Shown here: positions 1 to 7,035 of the stretch, piece after piece
Position numbering within the stretch: the first letter of the stretch is position 1
How the letters are laid out: each line of letters starts with the position of its first letter
From: Clostridia bacterium
GTDB taxonomy: Bacteria > Bacillota > Clostridia > Oscillospirales > CAG-272
Assembly (NCBI GenBank): GCA_017451975.1
Contig: JAFTNI010000033.1
Coordinates: 1 to 24,760, forward strand
DNA length: 24,760 nucleotides
Direction of reading: 5' to 3'
The notes under the pieces: generated by a model
Databases searched by the model: none
Seen by the model: the letters and a program-made list of their open reading frames with translations, nothing else
What the model was told of the DNA's origin: nothing
Program-made: the position numbers and the translations under genes

Positions 1-1413
1 GGCGACGTAATTTACCCTTCCGGCCCCGACGGGCTTCACCCCGCCGCTTTTCTTACAAAGTCAATTTTGGAACTTGGTGTAAAAATGCTTCGTTTTAAAA
101 CAGGTACACCGCCCCGTATAGATGCAAGAACCGTAGATTATTCCGTGCTGGAGCGCCAGGACGGCGAAGAAAAGCTCACACCCTATAGCGCGGATACAGA
201 AATTCGCGATCTTGAAGCGCGCCCCAAGCTCCCCTGCTACATAGCTTATACGAACGAAGAAACGCACAGAATTATACGCGAGCATATTTCAGAATCGCCG
301 CTTTATTCCGGTCAGATAAAGGGCGTAGGCCCGCGCTATTGCCCCAGCATTGAAGATAAAGTAGTCCGTTTTCCCGATAAAACGCGCCACCAGCTCTTCC
401 TTGAGCCAATGGGCGACGGCACGCACGAAATGTACCTTCAGGGCTTCAGCTCCTCTATGCCCTCCTACATTCAGGCGCAGATGCTCCATTCCATAAAGGG
501 CTTTGAAAAAGCCGTTGTTATGCGCCACGCATACGCTATAGAATACGACTGTATAGATTCAACTCAGCTTTCCGCCGCGCTCATGTTCAAAGAAATTCCC
601 GGTCTTTTCGGCGCAGGTCAGTTCAACGGAACTTCGGGCTATGAAGAAGCGGCGGCGCAAGGTCTTATAGCGGGCATAAACGCGGCTCGCTTTGTAAAGG
701 GTGAAGCACCCGTTACTCTCACGCGAAATTCTTCCTATATAGGCACGCTTATAGACGACCTTGTTACAAAAGGCACGAACGAGCCCTACAGAATGATGAC
801 GTCGCGCTCGGAATTCCGCCTTATTCTCCGCCAGGATAACGCCGACGACCGCCTTTCCGAAATAGGTTACGCAGCAGGTCTTCTGCCCGAAGAAAAAATT
901 CTGCGCTTCCGCGAAAAGAAGGCGATGATAGAAGCAGAAAAGGCGCGTTTGCGCTCTGTTGTGGCTTCTCCCAAGGAGGGAATAAACGAAATTCTCGCAA
1001 GTGTCGGCGAACCGCCGATAAAAACAGGTGTTCGCCTTTCCGATCTTCTCAAGCGCCCGAACGTAACGTATGAGCTGCTCGCACCCGTAGACCCCGAAAG
1101 AAAACCTTTGCCCGATGCAGTTATTTTCACGGCGCAAACAGACCTTAAGTACGAAGGATATATCAAAAAAGAAATTGCAGACGCAGAAAGATTCACAAAG
1201 CTTGAAAAGCGCTTGCTGCCCGAGGACATTTGCTATAAAAACGTGCTCGGTCTTTCCACGGAAGCAGCGCAGAAGCTTGAAAAATTCCGCCCTATCTCTA
1301 TAGGTGCTGCTTCGCGCATTTCGGGTGTAAGCCCCGCGGATATTTCCGTGCTTCTCATTTACCTCGATATCAAGCGCAAGGAGCGCGAACGCGCCGAAAG
1401 CGCCGAAAGCTAA
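1..1413 (+). CDS. mnmG: MnmG (GidA), tRNA uridine-34 5-carboxymethylaminomethyl modification enzyme, 5'-truncated by window edge
   Basis: The FAD-dependent subunit of the MnmE-MnmG complex installs the (carboxymethyl)aminomethyl group on wobble U34 of some tRNAs. The reading frame is open from base 1, so the N-terminal FAD-binding part lies outside the window and only about the last 470 codons are present. Visible family signatures are RFKTGTPPRID near the start, GPRYCPSIEDKVVRFPDK (first GidA signature), and AGQFNGTSGYEEAAAQG (second GidA signature), followed by the helical C-terminal domain that contacts MnmE and tRNA. It ends with TAA, and rsmG starts 15 nt downstream, the usual mnmG-rsmG order. 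The family assignment is certain; the true start cannot be seen. Confidence 0.97.
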   Translation, partial: GDVIYPSGPDGLHPAAFLTKSILELGVKMLRFKTGTPPRIDARTVDYSVLERQDGEEKLTPYSADTEIRDLEARPKLPCYIAYTNEETHRIIREHISESPLYSGQIKGVGPRYCPSIEDKVVRFPDKTRHQLFLEPMGDGTHEMYLQGFSSSMPSYIQAQMLHSIKGFEKAVVMRHAYAIEYDCIDSTQLSAALMFKEIPGLFGAGQFNGTSGYEEAAAQGLIAGINAARFVKGEAPVTLTRNSSYIGTLIDDLVTKGTNEPYRMMTSRSEFRLILRQDNADDRLSEIGYAAGLLPEEKILRFREKKAMIEAEKARLRSVVASPKEGINEILASVGEPPIKTGVRLSDLLKRPNVTYELLAPVDPERKPLPDAVIFTAQTDLKYEGYIKKEIADAERFTKLEKRLLPEDICYKNVLGLSTEAAQKLEKFRPISIGAASRISGVSPADISVLLIYLDIKRKERERAESAES

Positions 1414-1428
1414 AGAAAGGAGCTTACC

Positions 1429-2172
1429 TTGGAAAAACAGATATTTTTTGAAATAGCAGAACGTGTGTTCAGCGAAAACGGTCTTTCCGAATTTTGGAAC
1501 GACGAAACAAAAGATAAATTTTTCGACCTTTGCAACATCATGCTGGAGCAAAACAAGGTTATGAACCTTTCTGCCATACGCGACGAGGAAGGCGTTATCT
1601 GCCGCCATTTTGCCGATTCACTCACGGTTGCAAAGCACATTCCCGCAGGCGCGAAGATACTCGACGTAGGCAGCGGCGGCGGTATGCCCACGCTCCCGCT
1701 TGCGATAGCGCGCCCCGACGTTAAAATAACGGCGCTTGACGCCACTGCTAAAAAAATGGCATACGTGCTTTCTGCCGCAGAAAAAATAGGGCTTACAAAC
1801 GTTTCCACAATCTCTGCTCGCGCAGAGGAGCTTGGCAATACTCCCGCACACCGTGAGAAATATGACGTTGTATGCGCTCGCGCCGTTGCTGAGCTTCGAA
1901 TTTTGGCGGAATGGTGTGTTCCCTTCGCTAAAAAAGACGGTCTTTTCATAGCAATGAAGGGCAAAAACGGCAAAAAAGAGCTTGACGATGCAAAAAACGC
2001 AGTTAAAACCCTGCTTCTCCACATGGAAAAAGACGATGAATTCAACCTTTTCGACCTTTCTTCCCAGGATGAAGCAGATGCAAAGCGGCACATTTTCGTT
2101 TTTCGCAAAACAACGGCAACACCGAAGCAATATCCGCGCAGAAACGCGCAGATACAGAAAAAGCCTCTTTAA
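1429..2172 (+). CDS. rsmG: RsmG (GidB), 16S rRNA (guanine-527 N7)-methyltransferase
   Basis: This SAM-dependent enzyme methylates G527 of 16S rRNA; loss is known in other bacteria to give low-level streptomycin resistance. The 247-residue product is of normal family length. The SAM-binding motif I is DVGSGGGMPTLPLAIA at about residues 79-94, and the C-terminus has the family's KQYPRR...KKPL tail. The start is TTG at 1429, chosen because AAAGGAG sits just upstream and it aligns with the family N-terminus. It follows mnmG by 15 nt and is probably co-transcribed with it. The TAA stop lies inside the loop of a terminator-like hairpin. Confidence 0.96.
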   Translation: MEKQIFFEIAERVFSENGLSEFWNDETKDKFFDLCNIMLEQNKVMNLSAIRDEEGVICRHFADSLTVAKHIPAGAKILDVGSGGGMPTLPLAIARPDVKITALDATAKKMAYVLSAAEKIGLTNVSTISARAEELGNTPAHREKYDVVCARAVAELRILAEWCVPFAKKDGLFIAMKGKNGKKELDDAKNAVKTLLLHMEKDDEFNLFDLSSQDEADAKRHIFVFRKTTATPKQYPRRNAQIQKKPL

Positions 2173-2190
2173 AAAGAGGTTTTTCTTTTA
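2164..2190 (+). terminator. Intrinsic terminator overlapping the rsmG stop codon
   Basis: CCTCTTT pairs with AAAGAGG and is followed by TTTTTCTTTTATTTT. The rsmG TAA is the loop, so termination and the stop codon share sequence. It probably ends the mnmG-rsmG transcript. Confidence 0.75.
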
Positions 2191-2222
2191 TTTTAGAAAG
2201 CACTCCGCGCTTTTAATCACAT

Positions 2223-2251
2223 CAACTTTTTCTTTCAAAAAGAAAAAGTTG
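2223..2251. repeat. Solo copy of the dispersed A/T hairpin (arms CAACTTTTTCTTT)
   Basis: A 13-bp perfect inverted repeat, arms 2223-2235 and 2239-2251, with a 3-nt loop. The same hairpin, with small compensatory changes, recurs at 18023-18052, 18413-18441 and 21413-21441, where it begins a longer repeat unit. Here only the hairpin is present, without the CAAAAAGA extension or the downstream motif. There is no T-tract on either side typical of a terminator. Confidence 0.8.
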
Positions 2252-2284
2252 GTTCCAAACCCGACATTTTTCGCACAGAGAGTG

Positions 2285-2316
2285 TGATATTATATATCAG
2301 AGGTGATATATAATAT
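2285..2316 (+). promoter_or_regulatory. Extended -10 element inside a 30-bp perfect palindrome in front of the noc-like gene
   Basis: TGATATTAT (2285-2293) looks like an extended -10 box without a good -35. It overlaps a perfect inverted repeat: 12-nt arms 2287-2298 and 2305-2316 around the loop AGAGGT, which is the only Shine-Dalgarno candidate. The right arm ends at the base before the ATG. A repressor-type operator, or an RNA hairpin presenting the ribosome site in its loop, are both possible; nothing in the sequence decides between them. Confidence 0.55.
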
Positions 2317-3174
2317 ATGGAAGAACAAGAATTTTATACAGCAGAACTGCCGAAATTATTTACGGATGAACCCACGGAAATTTGGGAAGGCAAGGCCTTC
2401 GCCGTGGTTAAAAATATAAATGTCGCGGATATTTGCCCCGATCCGGAAAAACCGCCAAAACAATACACAACAGAGGAGCTTGCAAGGCTCGCAATAGATA
2501 TACTTGAAAATGGCTTGATTAACCCAATTACACTTTTGGCGATAAAATCGCCGCAGAAAGAGTTTTTCAGTATAATCTCCGGCGAAAAACGCTTTCGCGC
2601 TTGCCTTTTGGCGCGAATGGAGCAAATCCCCTGCACTGTTATATACCCAAAAGAGGAAGAAAGTGAAATTATTATGCCGCCGCGAAATTATTTCGACAAG
2701 GCGCGAATTTATGCCGAAGCCATAAACAGAGGGCTTTACGACGAAGAAGCGATAGCAAAGTGCGCAGAAATTCCTGTAGACGAAATTCACTCCACACTGT
2801 TGCTTCTGGTTTTTACGCAAGAGGAGCAAGAGTTGCTCATAAAATCTGCCGTTCCCGAGGTGAGTGCAAAAAAGCTCGCAAAAATGGACTCAAACACAAG
2901 AAAAGGATTTTTAGAAACAATTTCACACGGCACAAATGTCGCCGCTGTCTGCGCGAAGATAGGCGAGGCAAGCGCCGAAAGCGCCGTAGAAAACGATTCG
3001 CACTTTCAAAAAACCAAGTTTGTCATACGCGGCAACGGATTTTTTATAAACTCCATAAGCCGTGCCGTGGAAACTATGCGCGAAAGCGGTATAAATATCG
3101 ACTTCATCACCAAGGAAACAGATACAGATACCGTACTTACTTTAACCATTCCCAAAGCAAGCGATGCCATATAA
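2317..3174 (+). CDS. Divergent ParB/Noc-family protein at the noc locus
   Basis: This 285-residue protein sits between rsmG and parA, the position of noc in Bacillus. Residues about 30-110 resemble the ParB N-terminal domain: a box-I-like stretch ending LENGLINPITLL, and a box-II-like ISGEKRFRACLLARMEQIP at about 88-105, corresponding to the GERRxRA CTP-contacting motif but with K for the second basic residue. The second ParB motif (ENxQRxxLNP) is not recognisable: its place holds MPPRNYFDKARIYAEAINRG. A helical, helix-turn-helix-like middle follows (about 138-185). The C-terminal 60 residues are unlike the ParB dimerisation domain. In-frame TAA at 2311 fixes ATG 2317 as the start. It stops one base before the first parS-like site. 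Whether it acts in nucleoid occlusion, segregation or regulation is unknown; the ParB-fold assignment is fairly sure, the function is not. Confidence 0.8.
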   Translation: MEEQEFYTAELPKLFTDEPTEIWEGKAFAVVKNINVADICPDPEKPPKQYTTEELARLAIDILENGLINPITLLAIKSPQKEFFSIISGEKRFRACLLARMEQIPCTVIYPKEEESEIIMPPRNYFDKARIYAEAINRGLYDEEAIAKCAEIPVDEIHSTLLLLVFTQEEQELLIKSAVPEVSAKKLAKMDSNTRKGFLETISHGTNVAAVCAKIGEASAESAVENDSHFQKTKFVIRGNGFFINSISRAVETMRESGINIDFITKETDTDTVLTLTIPKASDAI

Positions 3175-3298
3175 TGTTCTACGTGGAACATTATTGTAAC
3201 GCAGGAAATTTTGTTCCACGTGGAACATCACATCTTCATACTCACGCCGAATGTTCTACGTGGAACATTCGGCGTTGTTTTTGTTCCGTGTGGAACAA
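3171..3298. promoter_or_regulatory. Cluster of four parS-like centromere sites
   Basis: Four 16-bp palindromes resembling the Firmicute parS consensus (TGTTNCACGTGAAACA) lie in 123 bp: 3175-3190 TGTTCTACGTGGAACA, 3212-3227 TGTTCCACGTGGAACA (perfect palindrome), 3252-3267 TGTTCTACGTGGAACA, and 3282-3297 TGTTCCGTGTGGAACA. Centres are 37, 40 and 30 bp apart. Two have extended arms: 9 bp at site 1 and 13 bp at site 3. They lie between the noc-like gene and parA, and would load ParB clamps. The identification rests on sequence and on the adjoining parA-parB. Confidence 0.9.
3244..3282 (+). terminator. Terminator-like hairpin built on parS site 3
   Basis: ACGCCGAATGTTC (3244-3256) and GAACATTCGGCGT (3263-3275) form a 13-bp stem whose core is the third parS site, followed by TGTTTTTG. 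It probably ends the noc-like transcript before the parA promoter. Confidence 0.6.
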
Positions 3299-3330
3299 TT
3301 ATTAAAGATTTGAAAATTTTAATATATTGA

Positions 3331-3359
3331 TTGACTTTAATATTGTGTTGTGATAAAAT
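3331..3359 (+). promoter_or_regulatory. SigA-type promoter of parA-parB
   Basis: TTGACT (3331-3336), a 17-nt spacer and TAAAAT (3354-3359) preceded by an extended TGA. It lies 37 nt upstream of the parA start and directly after the parS cluster, so ParB spreading from parS could repress it. Confidence 0.75.
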
Positions 3360-3396
3360 ATTTATAGAAATAAACTTTTTTCAAAGGAGATTTTTA

Positions 3397-4158
3397 GTGG
3401 CACAAGTTATTGCTTTCACAAACCAAAAGGGTGGTGTCGGCAAGACAACCTCGGCTATTAATATAGCATCTGCGCTCGGTATTATGGGCAAAAGAACTTT
3501 GCTTATAGACTCCGACCCGCAGGGAAATGCTTCCAGCGGCGTCGGCGTAAGAAAAGCGCAGCTTTCCGCTACTACATACGACGTTTTGATTGGAAGATGC
3601 CCCGCCTCCGCGGCAATTCAGCACACAGAATTCAAAAACCTCGATGTAATGCCCTCCACAATGGATTTGGCCGGTGCGGAATTCGAGCTTGCAGATATAG
3701 AAAAGCGCGAAACACGCTTAAAAAACGCCCTCGAAGAAATATCGGATAATTACGATATAATCGTCATAGATTGCCCCCCTTCGCTCGGTATGCTCACTGT
3801 AAACGCCCTCACGGCGTCCGACGGTGCGGTAATCCCCCTGCAATGCGAATATTTTTCGCTTGAAGGTCTTTCGCAGATGATGATGACCATAAAGCAGATC
3901 AAAAAGCTTTATAACCCCAAGCTTACGCTCACGGGTATTCTGATAACAATGTACAACGGAAGGCTCAACCTTTCACTCCAGGTTATCGACGAAATAAAAA
4001 AATACTATGCGAATAAGCTTTTCAAAACAACGATTTCAAGAAACGTGCGTCTTTCCGAAGCGCCCAGCTACGGCGAGCCCATTCAGTATTACGATAAGCA
4101 CGCAAAAGGCACAGAAGCCTACAACAAAGTAGCCAAGGAGCTTTTAGAGCGTATATAA
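3397..4158 (+). CDS. parA: ParA (Soj), chromosome-partitioning ATPase
   Basis: This Walker-type ATPase works with ParB-parS in origin segregation and, in Bacillus, controls DnaA. The product is 253 residues, the usual Soj length. The deviant Walker A motif is KGGVGKTT (residues 11-18), DSDPQGNASSG follows at about 38-47, and Walker B is IIVIDCPPSLG (about 121-131). The start chosen is GTG at 3397 because AAAGGAG lies 7 nt upstream and the sequence from there matches ParA N-termini; a longer frame from 3331 would overlap the promoter and has no ribosome site. parB follows 100 nt downstream on the same strand. Confidence 0.97.
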   Translation: MAQVIAFTNQKGGVGKTTSAINIASALGIMGKRTLLIDSDPQGNASSGVGVRKAQLSATTYDVLIGRCPASAAIQHTEFKNLDVMPSTMDLAGAEFELADIEKRETRLKNALEEISDNYDIIVIDCPPSLGMLTVNALTASDGAVIPLQCEYFSLEGLSQMMMTIKQIKKLYNPKLTLTGILITMYNGRLNLSLQVIDEIKKYYANKLFKTTISRNVRLSEAPSYGEPIQYYDKHAKGTEAYNKVAKELLERI

Positions 4159-4219
4159 AGCTATTTTGCGATTTTCTTGATTTTTTCAAGAAGCAAGTAT
4201 TTATAACTTAAAAATCAGT

Positions 4220-4242
4220 GCGATACTGCGGCGCAGTACCGC
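4220..4242 (+). promoter_or_regulatory. Hairpin between parA and parB, just before the parB ribosome site
   Basis: GCGATACTGC and GCAGTACCGC pair (one A/C mismatch) around a GGC loop. No T-run follows, so it is not a standard terminator. It ends 8 nt before GAGGAG of the parB ribosome-binding site and may affect relative ParA/ParB levels or RNA processing. Confidence 0.45.
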
Positions 4243-4258
4243 AAAGAGAGGAGATAAA

Positions 4259-5137
4259 ATGGCAAGATCCAAAAAAACAGGCGGCCTCGGCCGCGGGCTC
4301 GACGCTATTCTCACAGATAACAGTGAAGATCAAAAGGAAAGCGGCGGCGTTACCGTCGTGCGCCTTACCGAAGTAGAGCCTAACCCCGCGCAGCCCCGAA
4401 AGGTTTTTGAAAACGAACCCCTCGAAGCGCTCGCGGAATCTATTGCCCAGCACGGCATAATTCAGCCGATAGTAGTGCGCCCCAAGGACGGAATGTATAT
4501 GATCGTTACGGGCGAGCGCCGTTGGCGCGCCGCAAGAATGGCGGGCCTTTCCGAAGTTCCCGTTATAATAATAGAAGCAGACGACAGAAAAGCCGCAGAG
4601 CTTGCGCTTGTTGAAAACCTTCAGCGTAAAGACCTCAACCCCGTGGAAGAAGCGCGCGCATACGCCGACCTAATCGACGAATACTCCTACACACAGGAGG
4701 AGATTGCAAAGAAGGTGGGCCGTTCCCGTTCTTCCATAGCAAACTCGCTTCGCTTGCTCGATTTGCCCGATACGGTGCTTGAAAAGCTCGCGCTCGGTGA
4801 AATCGCAGAAGGCCATGCAAAGGTTATGCTCGGCTTAAAGGATGCCGACAAAATAGAAAAAGCGGCAGAAATCGTCATAGCAAAGGAGCTTTCCGTGCGC
4901 GATACGGAAAAGCTTGTTAAAGCGATGAACGAAGAACCGCAGGAGCAGGTTAAGGTCGTTTACGACGTTGACCATACAAAAATTTTGGAACAGAAGGTGC
5001 AGTCCATCATCGGGCACACCGTAAAAATCGTACAAAAAGGCAAAAAGAGCACAATCAACATAGGTTTTTCAGATAATGACGACCTTGAAAGAATACTCCG
5101 CTTACTTTGCGGCGATAAATATAATGACGAACTCTAA
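4259..5137 (+). CDS. parB: ParB (Spo0J), parS-binding CTPase clamp
   Basis: ParB binds parS, closes as a CTP-dependent sliding clamp, spreads and loads SMC. The product is 292 residues. It begins with the GLGRGLDAIL segment that stimulates ParA. The CTP-binding motifs are intact: TGERRWRAARMAG (about 84-96) and ENLQRKDLNPVEEA (about 119-132). A helix-turn-helix follows (TQEEIAKKVGRSRSSIANSL, about 145-164), and a C-terminal dimerisation domain completes it. ATG 4259 has GAGAGGAG upstream. This is the canonical partner of the upstream parA; unlike the gene at 2317 it keeps all ParB motifs. Confidence 0.97.
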   Translation: MARSKKTGGLGRGLDAILTDNSEDQKESGGVTVVRLTEVEPNPAQPRKVFENEPLEALAESIAQHGIIQPIVVRPKDGMYMIVTGERRWRAARMAGLSEVPVIIIEADDRKAAELALVENLQRKDLNPVEEARAYADLIDEYSYTQEEIAKKVGRSRSSIANSLRLLDLPDTVLEKLALGEIAEGHAKVMLGLKDADKIEKAAEIVIAKELSVRDTEKLVKAMNEEPQEQVKVVYDVDHTKILEQKVQSIIGHTVKIVQKGKKSTINIGFSDNDDLERILRLLCGDKYNDEL

Positions 5138-5162
5138 TACCCCTTGAAAGGAATTTTAAACC

Positions 5163-6446
5163 ATGATAGATATTAAACTTATCAAAGAAAACCCCGAAGA
5201 AATCATCAGAAGATACGCCGTTAAAGGCAAAGATGCAAAGGTCGAAATAGCAAAAATTCTCGAGCTCGATGGCAAACGCCGCGCGCTTATTGCCGAAACA
5301 GAAGCGCTCAAAGCAGAGCAGAACAGAGAAAACAAGCTTATTCCCCAGTACAAAAAAGAGAAAAAAGACGTTAAGGAAATATTCGCCAAGCTCAAAGAAA
5401 TCGGCGCAAAATCCAAGGCTATAGATGCCGAGCTCAAGGAAATCGAAGCAGAATATAACACACTTATGCTTTCCCTTCCCAACCTTCCCGACCTCGACCT
5501 TAAAGCAGGCGGCAAGGAAAACAACGAGCCCCTTCGCTACTTCGGCGAGCCCAAAACGTTCGATTTCGCACCCAAGAACCACGTTGACCTCTGCACAGAC
5601 CTCGGTCTTATCGACTACGAGCGCGGCGCAAAGCTTTCCGGCAACGGCTTCTGGATCTACCGCGGCATGGGCGCACGCCTTGAATGGGCTATCCTCAATT
5701 ACTTCATCGATACGCACATAAGCAACGGCTTTGAATTCGTTCTCGTGCCCCATATGCTCGGCTACGAATGCGGCCTTACGGCAGGTCAGTTCCCCAAATT
5801 TGCCGATGAAGTTTACTGGCTTGAAAAAGGCGAAGAGGAAGAACGCCGCCACTTCATGCTCCCCACAGCGGAAACAGCGCTTGTTTCTCTCCACAGAAAC
5901 GAAATTCTCACAGAAGCAGACCTTCCCAAGAAATATATTTCCTATACGCCTTGCTTCCGCAGAGAAGCAGGCAGCTACCGTGCAGACGAACGCGGCATGG
6001 TTCGCGGCCACCAGTTCAACAAGGTTGAAATGGTTCAGTACACCACAAAAGAAGGAAGCGACGCAGCTTTCGAAGAGCTCGTAACTTGCGCAGAAAACCT
6101 TGTTAAAGGCCTTGGCTTCCACTTCCGCACAGTTAAGCTTGCGGCAGAGGACTGCTCCGCATCTATGGCGCGCACATACGATATCGAAATTCAGATTCCC
6201 TCTATGAACGGCTATAAAGAAGTAAGCTCCGTTTCCAACGCGCGCGATTACCAGGCACGCCGCGGTATGATGCGCTACAGAACGGCAGAGGGCAAAATCG
6301 AATACTGCCACACACTCAACGGCAGCGGACTTGCAACAAGCCGTATTCTCCCCGCACTCGTAGAGCAGAACCAGAACGCCGACGGCAGCGTTAACGTACC
6401 CGACGTGCTCCGCAAATACCTCGGCTGCGACGTAATCAAAAAATAA
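5163..6446 (+). CDS. serS: Seryl-tRNA synthetase
   Basis: This class II synthetase charges tRNA-Ser (and tRNA-Sec where present) with serine. The product is 427 residues, normal length. An N-terminal long helical hairpin (about 25-100, rich in K/E) is the tRNA-binding coiled coil. Motif 2 is CFRREAGSYRADERGMVRGH with HQFNKVE directly after; motif 3 is TLNGSGLATSRILPALVE followed by the usual NADGSVNVPDVLRKYLG ending. The TxE serine-binding loop is PTAETALVSLH. ATG 5163 is preceded by GAAAGGAA. It follows parB by 25 nt and is probably in the same transcript. Confidence 0.97.
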   Translation: MIDIKLIKENPEEIIRRYAVKGKDAKVEIAKILELDGKRRALIAETEALKAEQNRENKLIPQYKKEKKDVKEIFAKLKEIGAKSKAIDAELKEIEAEYNTLMLSLPNLPDLDLKAGGKENNEPLRYFGEPKTFDFAPKNHVDLCTDLGLIDYERGAKLSGNGFWIYRGMGARLEWAILNYFIDTHISNGFEFVLVPHMLGYECGLTAGQFPKFADEVYWLEKGEEEERRHFMLPTAETALVSLHRNEILTEADLPKKYISYTPCFRREAGSYRADERGMVRGHQFNKVEMVQYTTKEGSDAAFEELVTCAENLVKGLGFHFRTVKLAAEDCSASMARTYDIEIQIPSMNGYKEVSSVSNARDYQARRGMMRYRTAEGKIEYCHTLNGSGLATSRILPALVEQNQNADGSVNVPDVLRKYLGCDVIKK

Positions 6447-6471
6447 TAAACCGAAGAGAGAGGATTACTGA

Positions 6472-6966
6472 ATGTCTAATTTTATCGAAATGCTCGATGT
6501 CATCAGCAACAACCCGGACGTTTTGAACACACTTCTTCTTGTCTGGTCTATCATCCTCGGCATAGTTATAGCACTTTTCATTTCTTTCTATAACCGCAAG
6601 GTTATAGGCAGTTTCTTCCGCGCGCTCGTAGCAAAAGAAGCATTCGACGAAGAAACCGCAAAAACAATCGACGAAATCGGTCAGCGTGAAAACGATGCAG
6701 TTATAGCAAAAATCGAAAAATCCTCTATGTATCGCGATATCGTAACGATAATAGGCGAAAACGGCGAGGAAGAGCCCAAAAACGGCAGAATCGTTATCAC
6801 GAGCGACACAAAATTCTACATTCCCGAAGAAAAGCTCACACAGGTCAGAAGCCAGTGGGGCGAAACCAACGAAAACATTTTCGTTCTCATCGCGGGTGTT
6901 ATAGGCATGATTATTCTCGGCGTATTGCTTACGGTAATCATCGCTTCCGGTATGTCCGGTGTTTAA
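6472..6966 (+). CDS. Unknown membrane protein with two transmembrane segments
   Basis: I do not recognise this 164-residue protein. It has a hydrophobic segment at about residues 18-40 (LNTLLLVWSIILGIVIALFI) and another at the C-terminus (about 135-160, IFVLIAGVIGMIILGVLLTV). Between them lies a roughly 95-residue, charged, probably soluble domain containing VTIIGENGEEEPKNGRIVIT and the sequence TKFYIPEEKL. AGAGAGGA precedes the ATG by about 9 nt, and the gene starts 25 nt after serS, so co-transcription is likely. No enzymatic motif is visible. Function unknown. Confidence 0.85.
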   Translation: MSNFIEMLDVISNNPDVLNTLLLVWSIILGIVIALFISFYNRKVIGSFFRALVAKEAFDEETAKTIDEIGQRENDAVIAKIEKSSMYRDIVTIIGENGEEEPKNGRIVITSDTKFYIPEEKLTQVRSQWGETNENIFVLIAGVIGMIILGVLLTVIIASGMSGV

Positions 6967-6974
6967 AAAAACGC

Positions 6975-7000
6975 GCTCCGCCGCGAAATGCGCGGCGAGC
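6975..7000 (+). other. GC-rich hairpin between the membrane protein gene and rbsK
   Basis: GCTC-(C)-GCCGCG pairs with CGCGGC-GAGC around AAATG (10 bp with one bulged C). The following bases are TTCACATTTAAAA, a poor U-tract, so it is at best an attenuating or weak terminator before rbsK. Confidence 0.5.
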
Positions 7001-7035
7001 TTCACATTTAAAATAATGAAAGGAAATTTATCATC

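Noticed and set aside
3006..3191. Minus-strand ORF beginning MFHVEHYM over the first parS site
   Set aside because: MFHVEH is what a parS palindrome encodes by chance. The frame runs antisense through the noc-like gene and has no ribosome site.
5055..6311. Long minus-strand ORF opposite serS (and similar long antisense ORFs opposite rbsK, ahcY, dnaA and the rhamnosidase)
   Set aside because: They mirror well-supported genes, have low-complexity, Cys- and Phe-rich composition, and no recognisable motif or ribosome site.
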